Part shown: positions 1-6,272 of the stretch, piece by piece
How the letters are laid out: every line of letters begins with the position of its first letter
Numbering within the stretch: the stretch's first letter is position 1
Assembly (NCBI GenBank): GCA_003645435.1
Contig: QNFD01000054.1
Span: 1-11,196 of the forward strand
Source of the DNA: Gammaproteobacteria bacterium
GTDB lineage: Bacteria; Pseudomonadota; Gammaproteobacteria; GCA-001735895
Length of the DNA stretch: 11,196 nt
Reading direction: 5' to 3'
Notes under the pieces: model-generated
Database searches by the model: none
What the model was told of the DNA's origin: nothing
What the model saw: the letters and a program-made list of their open reading frames with translations, nothing else
Made by a program: the position numbers and the translations under genes

Positions 1-1
1 G

Positions 2-115
2 GAGGCTGGTGGAGGTCGTATAGTGGGTTGTCTCAAGCAGAACGAAGCCAAGCTGGCAAATCAATGCGTAACCGCCCTGAAAGAAACGGGTTTATGGAAT
101 ATTGACGCTCAATAG
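2..115 (+). CDS. C-terminal fragment of a cysteine-rich (GLG1-type) repeat protein
   Basis: Reading from base 2 gives 37 residues and then TAG at 113-115; the gene begins outside the window. The segment GRIVGCLKQNEAKL followed by ANQCVTAL has the two-cysteine spacing and the 'R-hydrophobic-CL-x(4)-KL-x(3)-C' pattern of the bacterial cysteine-rich repeat family related to eukaryotic Golgi glycoprotein 1 (GLG1) repeats. Proteins of this type are usually small and secreted, with disulfides inside each repeat; no specific function is established. Only the last repeat and an eleven-residue tail (ending NIDAQ) are visible, so the number of repeats and any signal peptide cannot be judged. It converges with the amidase gene across the hairpin at 127-168. 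Confidence 0.6.
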   Translation, partial: EAGGGRIVGCLKQNEAKLANQCVTALKETGLWNIDAQ

Positions 116-126
116 AGTATTTTAGC

Positions 127-168
127 AATTTAACCCTGCGAAGGCATCGGCACTGGCAGGGTTAAATT
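127..168. terminator. Hairpin between convergent genes, probable bidirectional terminator
   Basis: Bases 127-139 (AATTTAACCCTGC) and 156-168 (GCAGGGTTAAATT) are a perfect 13-bp inverted repeat around a 16-base loop. The GC core is flanked by A/T runs on both outer sides, so a transcript from either direction ends its stem in a U-containing segment, though there is no long uninterrupted U-tract. It lies 11 bases after the plus-strand stop at 115 and overlaps the amidase stop codon (162-164, minus strand). Position and symmetry fit a shared terminator. Confidence 0.65.
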
Positions 169-1577
169 TCCGGACGCTTGTGTGACCATGGCATGGCTTC
201 TTCGATCGCCGCGCCGATACGCAGGGCGAGGGCGTCATCCCAACGCCGTGCCACTATCTGGGTTGCGGTGGGCAGCCCGTCGGCGAAGCCCGACGGCACC
301 GACAGGGTGGGGCATTGCGCCATGTAGTTGAACGGCGAAGTCATATCCATGCACTCGAGCATGCCCTGTGCGTTCACCTCTCCGAAATTCCAGTCACGCA
401 TCTCCACGGGCGGGGCGGTAATTGCCATGGTTGGACACAGCAGGGCATGATGGTTTTCCAGTATCGCCCCCAGCTTATGCCAGTACCTGGTACGCTCGAA
501 TTCCCCCTTGCGTGCAGTAACAGCATCAATTTTTCGTCCCCTTTCAATCAGGTGCACCAGGCCCTTGCTCATGCGCTCACGATTTTCGTCGAGCGGTACG
601 TCAGTGGTGTTGTCATAGGCGGCTGCCATGAAAATGGCCCAGCTGTCGTTCCACAAATCAACGATTTTACTGTCCCAGCCCAGGTCAACTTCCTCGATCA
701 CCGCACCGGCGTCACGCAGGGCGTCCGCGCTCGCGCGCAGGTTAGCCTCGACGAGCGGATCGACGGCACAGAAGCCGAGGCTGACGTCGAGAGCGAATTT
801 CATGCCCTTGACATCGCTGGGTGCCGGAATAGTCAGTTCGCATCGTGGCAGCGACTGGATGTCCGATGGGTGCTCACCCTGTACGGTATCAAGAAACAGA
901 GTAGCGTCACTGACGCTGCGTGCGAGCGGGCCAAAGTGTGAAATATTGCAGTAGGCGGTACCGATGATATCCATCGGGATTCGACCGATAGTCGGTTTGT
1001 GACCGACGATACCGCATAGCGCAGCGGGAATGCGCACGCTTCCGCCCATGTCGGTGCCCTCGGCGAATGGTACGCAACCCGACGCCACCGCCGCGCCAGA
1101 GCCGCCGGATGATCCGCCGGGGGTGCGTGAAGTATCCCAGGGATTGCGCGTAATACCCCACAAGGGTGAATCTGTAAAACCCGAGGTGGCGAATTCTGGC
1201 GTCGTCGTCTTACCCACCATAATAGCCCCGGCAGCTTCGAGTCGTTCGACCAGGACCGGGTTCCAGTCGGGTACCCAGTTTTCCAGCAGTTTGGAACCGC
1301 GGGTCGTCACCTTGCCCCTGGTTGGTGTGAAATCCTTGATCGCCATCGGAATACCTTCAAGCGTACGCGCCTTGCCAGACGCCAGTGCCTGTTCGGCGGC
1401 CCTCGCCTTTTGCATGGCTTCTTCGGGGTAGGTGAAGCAGAAACAGTTGAGCCTGCCGTTGACCTCGTCGATTCGGTCCAGAGAATTCTGAATGACCTCA
1501 ACCGGTGAAACTTCCCTGGCGCGGTACTTGCGAGCCAGCTCGGTGGCGGGGGTATAACAAAGATCCAGGTTTGCCAT
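162..1577 (-). CDS. Amidase (amidase signature family)
   Basis: The 471-residue product is a full-length amidase-signature (AS) enzyme, related to GatA, fatty-acid amide hydrolase and bacterial broad-range amidases. The family hydrolyses carboxamides using a Ser-cisSer-Lys triad. All three residues are visible: Lys81 in GIPMAIKDF, cis-Ser156 in the Gly/Ser-rich TPGGSSGGSGAA, and nucleophile Ser180 in GTDMGGSVRIPA, with the usual 24-residue Ser-Ser spacing. No signal peptide is seen, so it is probably cytoplasmic. No gatB or gatC lies nearby and the C-terminal half is not obviously GatA, so a role in tRNA amidotransfer is unlikely; the substrate is unknown. The ATG at 1577 has GGAG 11 bases upstream, a slightly long spacer. 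It follows the methyltransferase gene by 94 bases on the same strand and may be cotranscribed. Confidence 0.93.
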   Translation of the reverse strand: MANLDLCYTPATELARKYRAREVSPVEVIQNSLDRIDEVNGRLNCFCFTYPEEAMQKARAAEQALASGKARTLEGIPMAIKDFTPTRGKVTTRGSKLLENWVPDWNPVLVERLEAAGAIMVGKTTTPEFATSGFTDSPLWGITRNPWDTSRTPGGSSGGSGAAVASGCVPFAEGTDMGGSVRIPAALCGIVGHKPTIGRIPMDIIGTAYCNISHFGPLARSVSDATLFLDTVQGEHPSDIQSLPRCELTIPAPSDVKGMKFALDVSLGFCAVDPLVEANLRASADALRDAGAVIEEVDLGWDSKIVDLWNDSWAIFMAAAYDNTTDVPLDENRERMSKGLVHLIERGRKIDAVTARKGEFERTRYWHKLGAILENHHALLCPTMAITAPPVEMRDWNFGEVNAQGMLECMDMTSPFNYMAQCPTLSVPSGFADGLPTATQIVARRWDDALALRIGAAIEEAMPWSHKRPEI

Positions 1578-1671
1578 GTATCCATGTGCTCCAGGTTCAA
1601 TTTCAGGTTTGTATTCCAGGGTGTTGTGATTTCACCGGTATATCTTAGACCAATGACCCCGTTGTTTCTTG

Positions 1672-2619
1672 TTAAGCGAACGCCTCCTTCATGGCGCGGA
1701 TATGATCGGGGCCAAGGCCACAGCAGCCGCCGAGCAGACGAATGCCGTTCTGTTCGATCCATGGTCTTGCCGCCTCGACCAGATCATGCGGTGAGATTAC
1801 ATCCACAAACTGCCAGTTGGGCATCTGGAAGAACCCACTCTCGGGATAAACGCCAAAGGGACCGTCCCAGATGTCGGCCAGGGTCACAAGGGCTTCCTGA
1901 ACATCCGGCACCGCGGTATGCATGACATTGACCAGGGTGATAGCCGCCGAGGCCCGGGCATGTTCCAGCAGCGCCGTTGCATGGGCGTGGAAATCAGCAC
2001 TGGCGTCGTCAAAAGTTGTCAACTGCTCCGGAGTTTGGGTCTTGCGACAGGACAACCCCAGCCAGACAGGTAACCCGGTGGCATGCGCCGCATCGAGGGC
2101 GAGCTTCGATAATGCCGTTGTCTCTGCCATCTCGATGGCGATAATATCGACGCCCCCTTCGGCCAGCAGCGCGGCCTGTTCGTGCAGGGCCTCACCGATC
2201 GCCTGCGGCTGGCTCCATTTAGAATCAGGGTCGGCCGACGTCCACTCGCACAAAGAACCGGCAATCGCCACTGGCCCTGTAGCGACTTCCTCAATCGCCT
2301 CGCGGGCAAGCCTTGCTGCATTGATATTGATAGCGGCAACCTTTTCCCCCGCGCCAATCGGTTCGAGCATATGTCGGCCGCTGGAAAAGGTGTTGGTGAT
2401 GATAATTTCGGCACCGGCACGGATAAAATCCGCATGGACCTGGCGCACGCTGTCTGGTGCTTCGAGAACGGCGAGACCGCTCCAGCAAGCGCCATCCATA
2501 GATACACCGGTTCGCTCCAGCTCTGTACCCATACCGCCATCGAGAATAAGAATAGATCCAATGCCGTTGAGGCGATCATTTAACCAGCCGATATCGGAAT
2601 TCGAAGATTTGTCGTTCAT
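1672..2619 (-). CDS. Homocysteine S-methyltransferase-family protein
   Basis: A 315-residue protein of the Hcy-methyltransferase (BHMT/MmuM/MetH N-terminal) barrel family. These enzymes move a methyl group from donors such as S-methylmethionine or betaine to homocysteine, using zinc bound by three Cys. Visible family features are LILDGGMGTELER near the start, GAEIIITNTFSS, a GVYPESG strand, and GGCCGLGPDHI at the C-terminus with two zinc Cys (residues 299-300). The third Cys, normally in GVNC, is replaced: the segment reads LVNVMHT, with Val232 at the Cys position and His234 two residues on. The zinc site is therefore altered, and substrate and activity are uncertain. I chose ATG 2619 over the ATG at 2667 because it has GAGAGG six bases upstream, and the predicted transcription start lies downstream of 2667. 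Oxygenase-like or other alternatives are not suggested by any motif. Confidence 0.88.
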   Translation of the reverse strand: MNDKSSNSDIGWLNDRLNGIGSILILDGGMGTELERTGVSMDGACWSGLAVLEAPDSVRQVHADFIRAGAEIIITNTFSSGRHMLEPIGAGEKVAAININAARLAREAIEEVATGPVAIAGSLCEWTSADPDSKWSQPQAIGEALHEQAALLAEGGVDIIAIEMAETTALSKLALDAAHATGLPVWLGLSCRKTQTPEQLTTFDDASADFHAHATALLEHARASAAITLVNVMHTAVPDVQEALVTLADIWDGPFGVYPESGFFQMPNWQFVDVISPHDLVEAARPWIEQNGIRLLGGCCGLGPDHIRAMKEAFA

Positions 2620-2645
2620 GAAGATCCTCTCGATATTTTTCAAGT

Positions 2646-2674
2646 AGTATAAAAGGTCGCTTTGCACGGGGCAA
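2646..2674 (-). promoter_or_regulatory. Predicted sigma70 promoter of the homocysteine methyltransferase gene
   Basis: On the minus strand, TTGCCC (2674-2669, 4 of 6 matches to TTGACA) is followed after exactly 17 bases by TATACT (2651-2646, 5 of 6 matches to TATAAT). Transcription would start near 2639, about 20 bases before the ATG at 2619 and its ribosome binding site. This supports the shorter reading frame. It lies in the short divergent gap with the spermidine-synthase-like gene. Confidence 0.55.
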
Positions 2675-2714
2675 TCATCATCTGCCTGGTATCACAACCC
2701 TGTTTCCCCGGTCC

Positions 2715-3536
2715 ATGCAGAAACCGTTATTAAGCATATTGCAATCCGGGCGGATATCGCTTAGCGTGACATTTTACTTTAAAAAACAGGGTCAGAAAGC
2801 CATTAACACTAATATCCTGGAAGAGCTCGATTACCAGCAAACGCCTCTCGGTGACATCAGCCTCAGACGACGCTCGGAGCCGAGGCTCGATGGTAAAATC
2901 CTGTACGAGGTAAAGCTTGGTGACGAATTCCTGATGTCGAGCCTGTTTACCGAAGCGGAGATTCAGTTGGCAAAGCTGGGCCTGGGTGAACTTGAAGGCG
3001 ATGAGCTGGATGTTGTTGTCGGTGGCCTGGGGCTTGGCTACACCGCGCTAAGCGCGCTGGAAAATCCATCGGTTCGTTCACTGATAGTTGTAGAAGTGAT
3101 GAAGCCGGTGATCGACTGGCATCGTCAGGGCCTGGTGCCGCTCGGTAAGGAATTGACATCCGACCCGCGTTGCAAACTGGTCCACGCGGACTTTTTCGAG
3201 GTCGCTACCGCTGCTGATACTGGCTTCGATGGTTCACCGGCGAATCGCCTGGTTGATGCGGTTTTACTGGATATCGATCACTCGCCGAGTCACTGGCTCA
3301 ACCCCGCAAACAGGTCTTTTTATAGCGAGCAGGGATTGCAAAAGTTAGCACGTAAAATCCATCCAGGAGGCGTCTTTGGACTCTGGTCCAACGATCCCCC
3401 CGAGGCCGGGTTCAGCCGGTTGCTCGATAGCGTATTCGATTCTTCCGATGCCCATATCGTCAGCTTCCCCAATCCATATACAGGCGGAGAGTCAACTAAC
3501 ACGGTTTATCTGGCCTATAAAAACCGGGGTAGTTAG
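2715..3536 (+). CDS. Spermidine synthase-like Rossmann-fold protein
   Basis: The product (273 residues from ATG 2715) has the layout of a spermidine-synthase-like methyltransferase fold. An N-terminal beta region (LDYQQTPLGDISLRRR, about 39-53) is followed by DEFLMSSLFTEAE (70-82). The nucleotide-binding loop VVVGGLGLGYTAL (100-112) is next, then the acidic strand end VVEVMKPVI (125-133), DFF at 159-161 and LLDIDHSP (184-191), where true synthases carry the catalytic Asp. The loop differs from the GGGDGG of authentic SpeE, and no speD-like gene is nearby. It may therefore be a SAM-binding protein of unknown substrate rather than a polyamine synthase. The start is unsure: no Shine-Dalgarno sequence precedes 2715, the first 35 residues look unconserved, and an in-frame GTG at 2766 is an alternative. 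It is transcribed away from the methyltransferase gene. Confidence 0.8.
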   Translation: MQKPLLSILQSGRISLSVTFYFKKQGQKAINTNILEELDYQQTPLGDISLRRRSEPRLDGKILYEVKLGDEFLMSSLFTEAEIQLAKLGLGELEGDELDVVVGGLGLGYTALSALENPSVRSLIVVEVMKPVIDWHRQGLVPLGKELTSDPRCKLVHADFFEVATAADTGFDGSPANRLVDAVLLDIDHSPSHWLNPANRSFYSEQGLQKLARKIHPGGVFGLWSNDPPEAGFSRLLDSVFDSSDAHIVSFPNPYTGGESTNTVYLAYKNRGS

Positions 3537-3691
3537 GTTAGGACTGGGGCTTCGCCAGCCTCGATATTCGGGTGGTGGGTAGTGTAATCGCGGAAGTACG
3601 CTGCCGCATCCTCTCCATCCAGGCCTTCTGTGAGGACGCAGCTTTGCCACCGCCTGAAGGTCTGCCGCTTCAAGCAATCGAGAACAAAAGA
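3533..3691 (-). pseudogene. Possible remnant of an unidentified gene (coding-like block)
   Basis: Between two convergent genes, the minus strand is open from 3691 to a TAA at 3533-3535. It ends in a coding-looking stretch (AAYFRDYTTHHPNIEAGEAP, then VLT and stop) whose third codon positions are mostly G or C. The first part reads better one frame over (LLEAADLQAVAKL), which suggests a decayed and frameshifted 3' end. No start codon or ribosome binding site is visible, and three stop codons of the upstream lipoprotein gene precede it. I do not recognise the family. It could also be chance open frame in intergenic DNA. Confidence 0.25.
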
Positions 3692-3700
3692 CGGCTATTA

Positions 3701-4654
3701 CTACAATTCACATCGGGCGAGGGTCATACTATCATCTGTCGGTACGAGCTCACTGACAACTGCAAAATGATCGGAGAGTACATCGGTTGCAGTGTAATAA
3801 TTACAAAAATTGAACTCTTCAGAAATCAGAATCCAGTCGAATCTATCGTCAAAATAGGTGTATAAGTGATTCGCTTCGGGGCGGTGGGTACTTAGTTGCG
3901 CTTTCGAGGCGAGCTCCTGTATTTCGCGCTCACCTTCGACCCAGCTACTATTAAAATCACCGAGTACGATGGCTGGATTGTCTCGCTCACCGAGTATTTC
4001 TTTCATATCCTCGATCTGCTCGACGCGTTTCGAACTGCGGGAAAAGTCAAGGTGCACGGATATCACATCGATAATCACTTTATCCTTAGTACCATTCGCC
4101 GGCTTCCATTCAATTTCTGCCAGGGTGAACCCCTTCTTGGGTGTTGGCGGTGTCGGGTTAAAGTCGACTCCATAGCCCTTGCTTATCGGGAAACGTGACA
4201 GCACCGCTGTACCGTAGGTGCCAAACATGTTTTCGATGTGTATTGCATGCGTATACCAGGAGTAGCCGGCTTCACGAGCGAGGAATTCGACATGATTGAA
4301 ATTACCACTCCAGCTCGACGGTGCGTCCGCTTCCTGCAAGGTGACGATATCGGCATTTTCCCTTTTGAGGAATTCAGCAATATCGATAAGATTCTGGTGA
4401 AACTCCGATTCGGTCACGAAAAACTGGGTGAAACTGTCTTTTCGACCATGGGCCATGTTCAGGGAAAGCACTTTTATCGTCGATTTATCGACCGGGTTAT
4501 TTACTTCAGATCTATCGACAGCCTGATCATATTGAACCTTGAGCTCGGTCGTACGTTGCGCAATGGGATCAGGATTCGAAAGCATCGAGCAGCCGGCAAA
4601 AAGCGCTACGATCAAAAGCAAGCTAGAAAATTTAAATTTCAAAAGAGTATCCAA
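3701..4654 (-). CDS. Endonuclease/exonuclease/phosphatase-family lipoprotein
   Basis: The protein (317 residues) has a lipoprotein signal: a short basic start, a hydrophobic segment (about 9-20) and lipobox LFAGC with Cys22 followed by Ser. This predicts an outer-membrane lipoprotein facing the periplasm. The mature part is an EEP-fold metal-dependent phosphoesterase. Visible motifs are VLSLNMAHG (Asn66), IVTLQEAD (Glu108), YGTAVLSRFPI, VISVHLDF (His201), IVLGDFNSSW (Asp233, Asn235), DRFDWILI (Asp273) and LSDHFAVV (Asp295, His296). All the usual catalytic positions are present, so it should be active. The substrate could be a sugar phosphate, phospholipid or nucleic acid; the sequence does not decide. 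The annotated start is TTG at 4654 with no good ribosome binding site. A second in-frame TTG at 4642 has TGGA about seven bases upstream and gives a more typical signal peptide (MKFKFSS). It follows the transporter gene by 59 bases. Confidence 0.88.
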   Translation of the reverse strand: MDTLLKFKFSSLLLIVALFAGCSMLSNPDPIAQRTTELKVQYDQAVDRSEVNNPVDKSTIKVLSLNMAHGRKDSFTQFFVTESEFHQNLIDIAEFLKRENADIVTLQEADAPSSWSGNFNHVEFLAREAGYSWYTHAIHIENMFGTYGTAVLSRFPISKGYGVDFNPTPPTPKKGFTLAEIEWKPANGTKDKVIIDVISVHLDFSRSSKRVEQIEDMKEILGERDNPAIVLGDFNSSWVEGEREIQELASKAQLSTHRPEANHLYTYFDDRFDWILISEEFNFCNYYTATDVLSDHFAVVSELVPTDDSMTLARCEL

Positions 4655-4686
4655 TGAGTATTAAATGCAAGAATCGATATCAGGCC

Positions 4687-4713
4687 CTGTCATTTTCTGT
4701 CATATCAGAAATG
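4687..4713. repeat. Small direct repeat overlapping an inverted repeat
   Basis: CTGTCAT occurs at 4687-4693 and again at 4697-4703, a 10-base period. Overlapping it, CATTTTCTG (4691-4699) and CAGAAATG (4706-4713) form a stem with one bulged base around a six-base loop. It sits in the 59-base gap between the transporter stop and the lipoprotein start. It has no U-tract on the minus strand, so it is a poor terminator; an operator or mRNA processing site is possible. Confidence 0.3.
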
Positions 4714-5634
4714 TCAGTGACTCTCGGCTGAATATGGGGACAGTTCGCCATGATTTCTAGTGCTTGGGCTAACCAGCGCTAGCCCGGCCATCATCACCGC
4801 CACCGAGAGCCATACCCAGACGGTATGTACCTCGGCAAAAATAACGATACCCCAGAGCACACCTGATATTGTTACTACATAAGCACATTGACTGGCGAAT
4901 ACCGGCCCCGCTGTCTTTATCGAGTAGAAGAACATTATATAGGCTATCGTACTGAAAATCGCAATAGCCGAGATTGCCAATCCGGCCGAGCTGAGCACCC
5001 AGGCGAGTGGAACCGTGTACCCCAGCGATATTGTGGTTGGAACCATAAATACAACCGCGACTATATTAGATCCGCAGAGTAACTCACGGATATCTAATTC
5101 GTCATTGATACCTTCCGCGATATAGACATTTTCAATGGCATAAAACACGGCGCATAAAACCACCAGCAGGGTCCAGTAGTTGGCGTCTTCGCTGCCGAGT
5201 CCCTGGTCGGGTAGCACCAGTAACAAGATCGCTATCATGCCGAGCACAATGCCAAATGCTCGTTTTAGTATTATGGGTTCGTAACGCATTGCCCACATGA
5301 TCGCGTAAGTGAACAACGGCACGGTGGATACCGTAATCGAAAGTATGCCTGCATTCAGATGAGGCGCCGCGAAGTAATACAGCAGGTCGGGTGCGACTAT
5401 GCCCAGAATTGCAATAAGAACATAGACCTGAAGGTTTCGGACCCTGAACATGGGTACTTTCGAAACCAGGCAGATGACGATAAATAGAAATGTAGTGAGT
5501 AGAACCTGCCAGGTGGTTAACGTCATCGGATGCGTACCGTCGGCGGTTGCGATCAGGGCAAATGAAAAGGTAATACCCCAGAGCAAGCCGGCTACGACAA
5601 TCAGGAAGTAGGGGAACAGGGGATTATGACGCAT
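4714..5634 (-). CDS. EamA/DMT-superfamily transporter
   Basis: The 306-residue product is almost entirely hydrophobic. It has about ten predicted membrane helices (approximately 8-30, 38-58, 68-88, 93-115, 123-141, 152-172, 185-205, 213-236, 244-267 and 271-289), arranged as two five-helix EamA repeats. The opening FPYFLIVVAGLLWGITFSF is the typical first helix of the family, and helices 9-10 show the second-repeat pattern with Glu268 before the last helix. Members of the drug/metabolite transporter superfamily move amino acids, nucleotides or other small metabolites across the inner membrane, mostly outward. The substrate here cannot be predicted. The start ATG has only a weak GAAGTGA upstream. 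A TATACT hexamer at 5669-5664 on the minus strand could be its -10 element. The lipoprotein gene follows by 59 bases and may be cotranscribed. Confidence 0.9.
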   Translation of the reverse strand: MRHNPLFPYFLIVVAGLLWGITFSFALIATADGTHPMTLTTWQVLLTTFLFIVICLVSKVPMFRVRNLQVYVLIAILGIVAPDLLYYFAAPHLNAGILSITVSTVPLFTYAIMWAMRYEPIILKRAFGIVLGMIAILLLVLPDQGLGSEDANYWTLLVVLCAVFYAIENVYIAEGINDELDIRELLCGSNIVAVVFMVPTTISLGYTVPLAWVLSSAGLAISAIAIFSTIAYIMFFYSIKTAGPVFASQCAYVVTISGVLWGIVIFAEVHTVWVWLSVAVMMAGLALVSPSTRNHGELSPYSAESH

Positions 5635-5885
5635 AAAGATTCACTTCATAAGAAGCTGATGAGAGTATATGTTTAGGGGATATCAGGCAATAACCCTTTT
5701 CTCACTGGCCTGGAATTCCGGGGATAGGGGTCAGTACAGGGTCAATTCGGTGAAATCTATTGGTGTCCGGTGCGGTATGTCTTGCCAGTCATATTGATTC
5801 GGGTTATTAATATAGCCGTGCTTTTTGTTGAAGATAAAATGAACGAGAAACGTACGGCGAATATAGCCGACACCGGGTTTTAACC
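5635..5885. other. Divergent intergenic region, transporter / yajD
   Basis: These 251 bases separate two divergent genes and should hold both promoters. On the minus strand TATACT (5669-5664) is a plausible -10 for the transporter, but the best upstream -35 (TTGCCT, 5690-5685) is only 15 bases away. The minus strand also carries an open frame from within yajD down to a TGA near 5733, ending IDFTELTLY and followed by TGACCCCTATCCCC. The plus strand at 5728-5744 repeats GGGTCA at 11-base spacing. No credible small gene was found. Confidence 0.4.
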
Positions 5886-6254
5886 ATGCCGACAGAAAAA
5901 TCTTCGCAAAAACTCGACCAGATAGTCGCCCGGGCGCGCCAGGCAAGTGATGAGCGAGAGCAGGGTTACCGTGCGCGGGCGTTGAAAATGTATCCCTGGG
6001 TTTGCGGTCGTTGCGCGCGGGAGTTTGATCGCGAGAATCTGCGCGAGCTTACGGTCCATCACCGTGATCATGATCATGACAATAACCCTGCCGATGGCAG
6101 TAACTGGGAACTGTTGTGCGTTTATTGCCATGATAATGAGCATTCACGTCTTACCGATGCGGGTTACGGCGATATTGGTGCTGATGCTGAACTAAAGGAC
6201 GCCACCCACAATCCGTTTGCGGACCTGGCATCGATGCTGAAAAAAGAAAAGTAA
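5886..6254 (+). CDS. yajD: YajD family HNH nuclease-domain protein
   Basis: The 122-residue protein matches E. coli YajD from memory along almost all of its length: ALKMYPWVCGRCAREF, NLRELTVHHRDHDHDNNP, DGSNWELLCVYCHDNEHS and the C-terminal NPFADLASML. It is a small HNH domain with two CxxC-type pairs, Cys40/Cys43 and Cys78/Cys81, which would bind a structural zinc. The HNH core is built from His58-His59, Asn73 and His82 or His86. The family is annotated as putative nuclease from the fold; the physiological role is unknown. The N-terminus is about 17 residues longer than in E. coli, and no Shine-Dalgarno sequence precedes the ATG, so the true start may differ. The cyclase gene begins 18 bases after the stop, an operon-like arrangement. 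Confidence 0.93.
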   Translation: MPTEKSSQKLDQIVARARQASDEREQGYRARALKMYPWVCGRCAREFDRENLRELTVHHRDHDHDNNPADGSNWELLCVYCHDNEHSRLTDAGYGDIGADAELKDATHNPFADLASMLKKEK

Positions 6255-6272
6255 CCAACCCGTCGCAGCTTT

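Noticed and set aside
315..941. Long plus-strand open frame (208 codons) inside the amidase gene
   Set aside because: It is antisense to a full-length amidase with all catalytic motifs, has no recognisable domain or ribosome binding site, and is explained by codon bias on the opposite strand.
162..1577. Amidase as GatA of the tRNA amidotransferase
   Set aside because: No gatB or gatC is adjacent, and the sequence beyond the signature region lacks features I would expect of GatA.
1578..1671. Terminator or second promoter between the methyltransferase and amidase genes
   Set aside because: No stable hairpin with a U-tract and no convincing -35/-10 pair was found, so cotranscription stays open.
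1922..2647. 241-codon plus-strand open frame opposite the methyltransferase gene
   Set aside because: The minus-strand product matches a known family end to end; the antisense product is Ser/Ala-rich without motifs, a typical shadow.
2620..2667. Upstream ATG at 2667 as start of the methyltransferase
   Set aside because: It lies upstream of the predicted transcription start and has no ribosome binding site, whereas the ATG at 2619 has GAGAGG at good spacing.
5705..5725. Palindrome around GGAATTCC as a terminator
   Set aside because: The stem is short and broken, no U-tract follows, and no gene ends there; both neighbours start from this region.
5731..5946. 71-codon minus-strand frame as a real small gene
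   Set aside because: Its first 60 bases overlap yajD, the start is unsupported, and no family is recognised. Only the tail is reported, as a low-interest observation.
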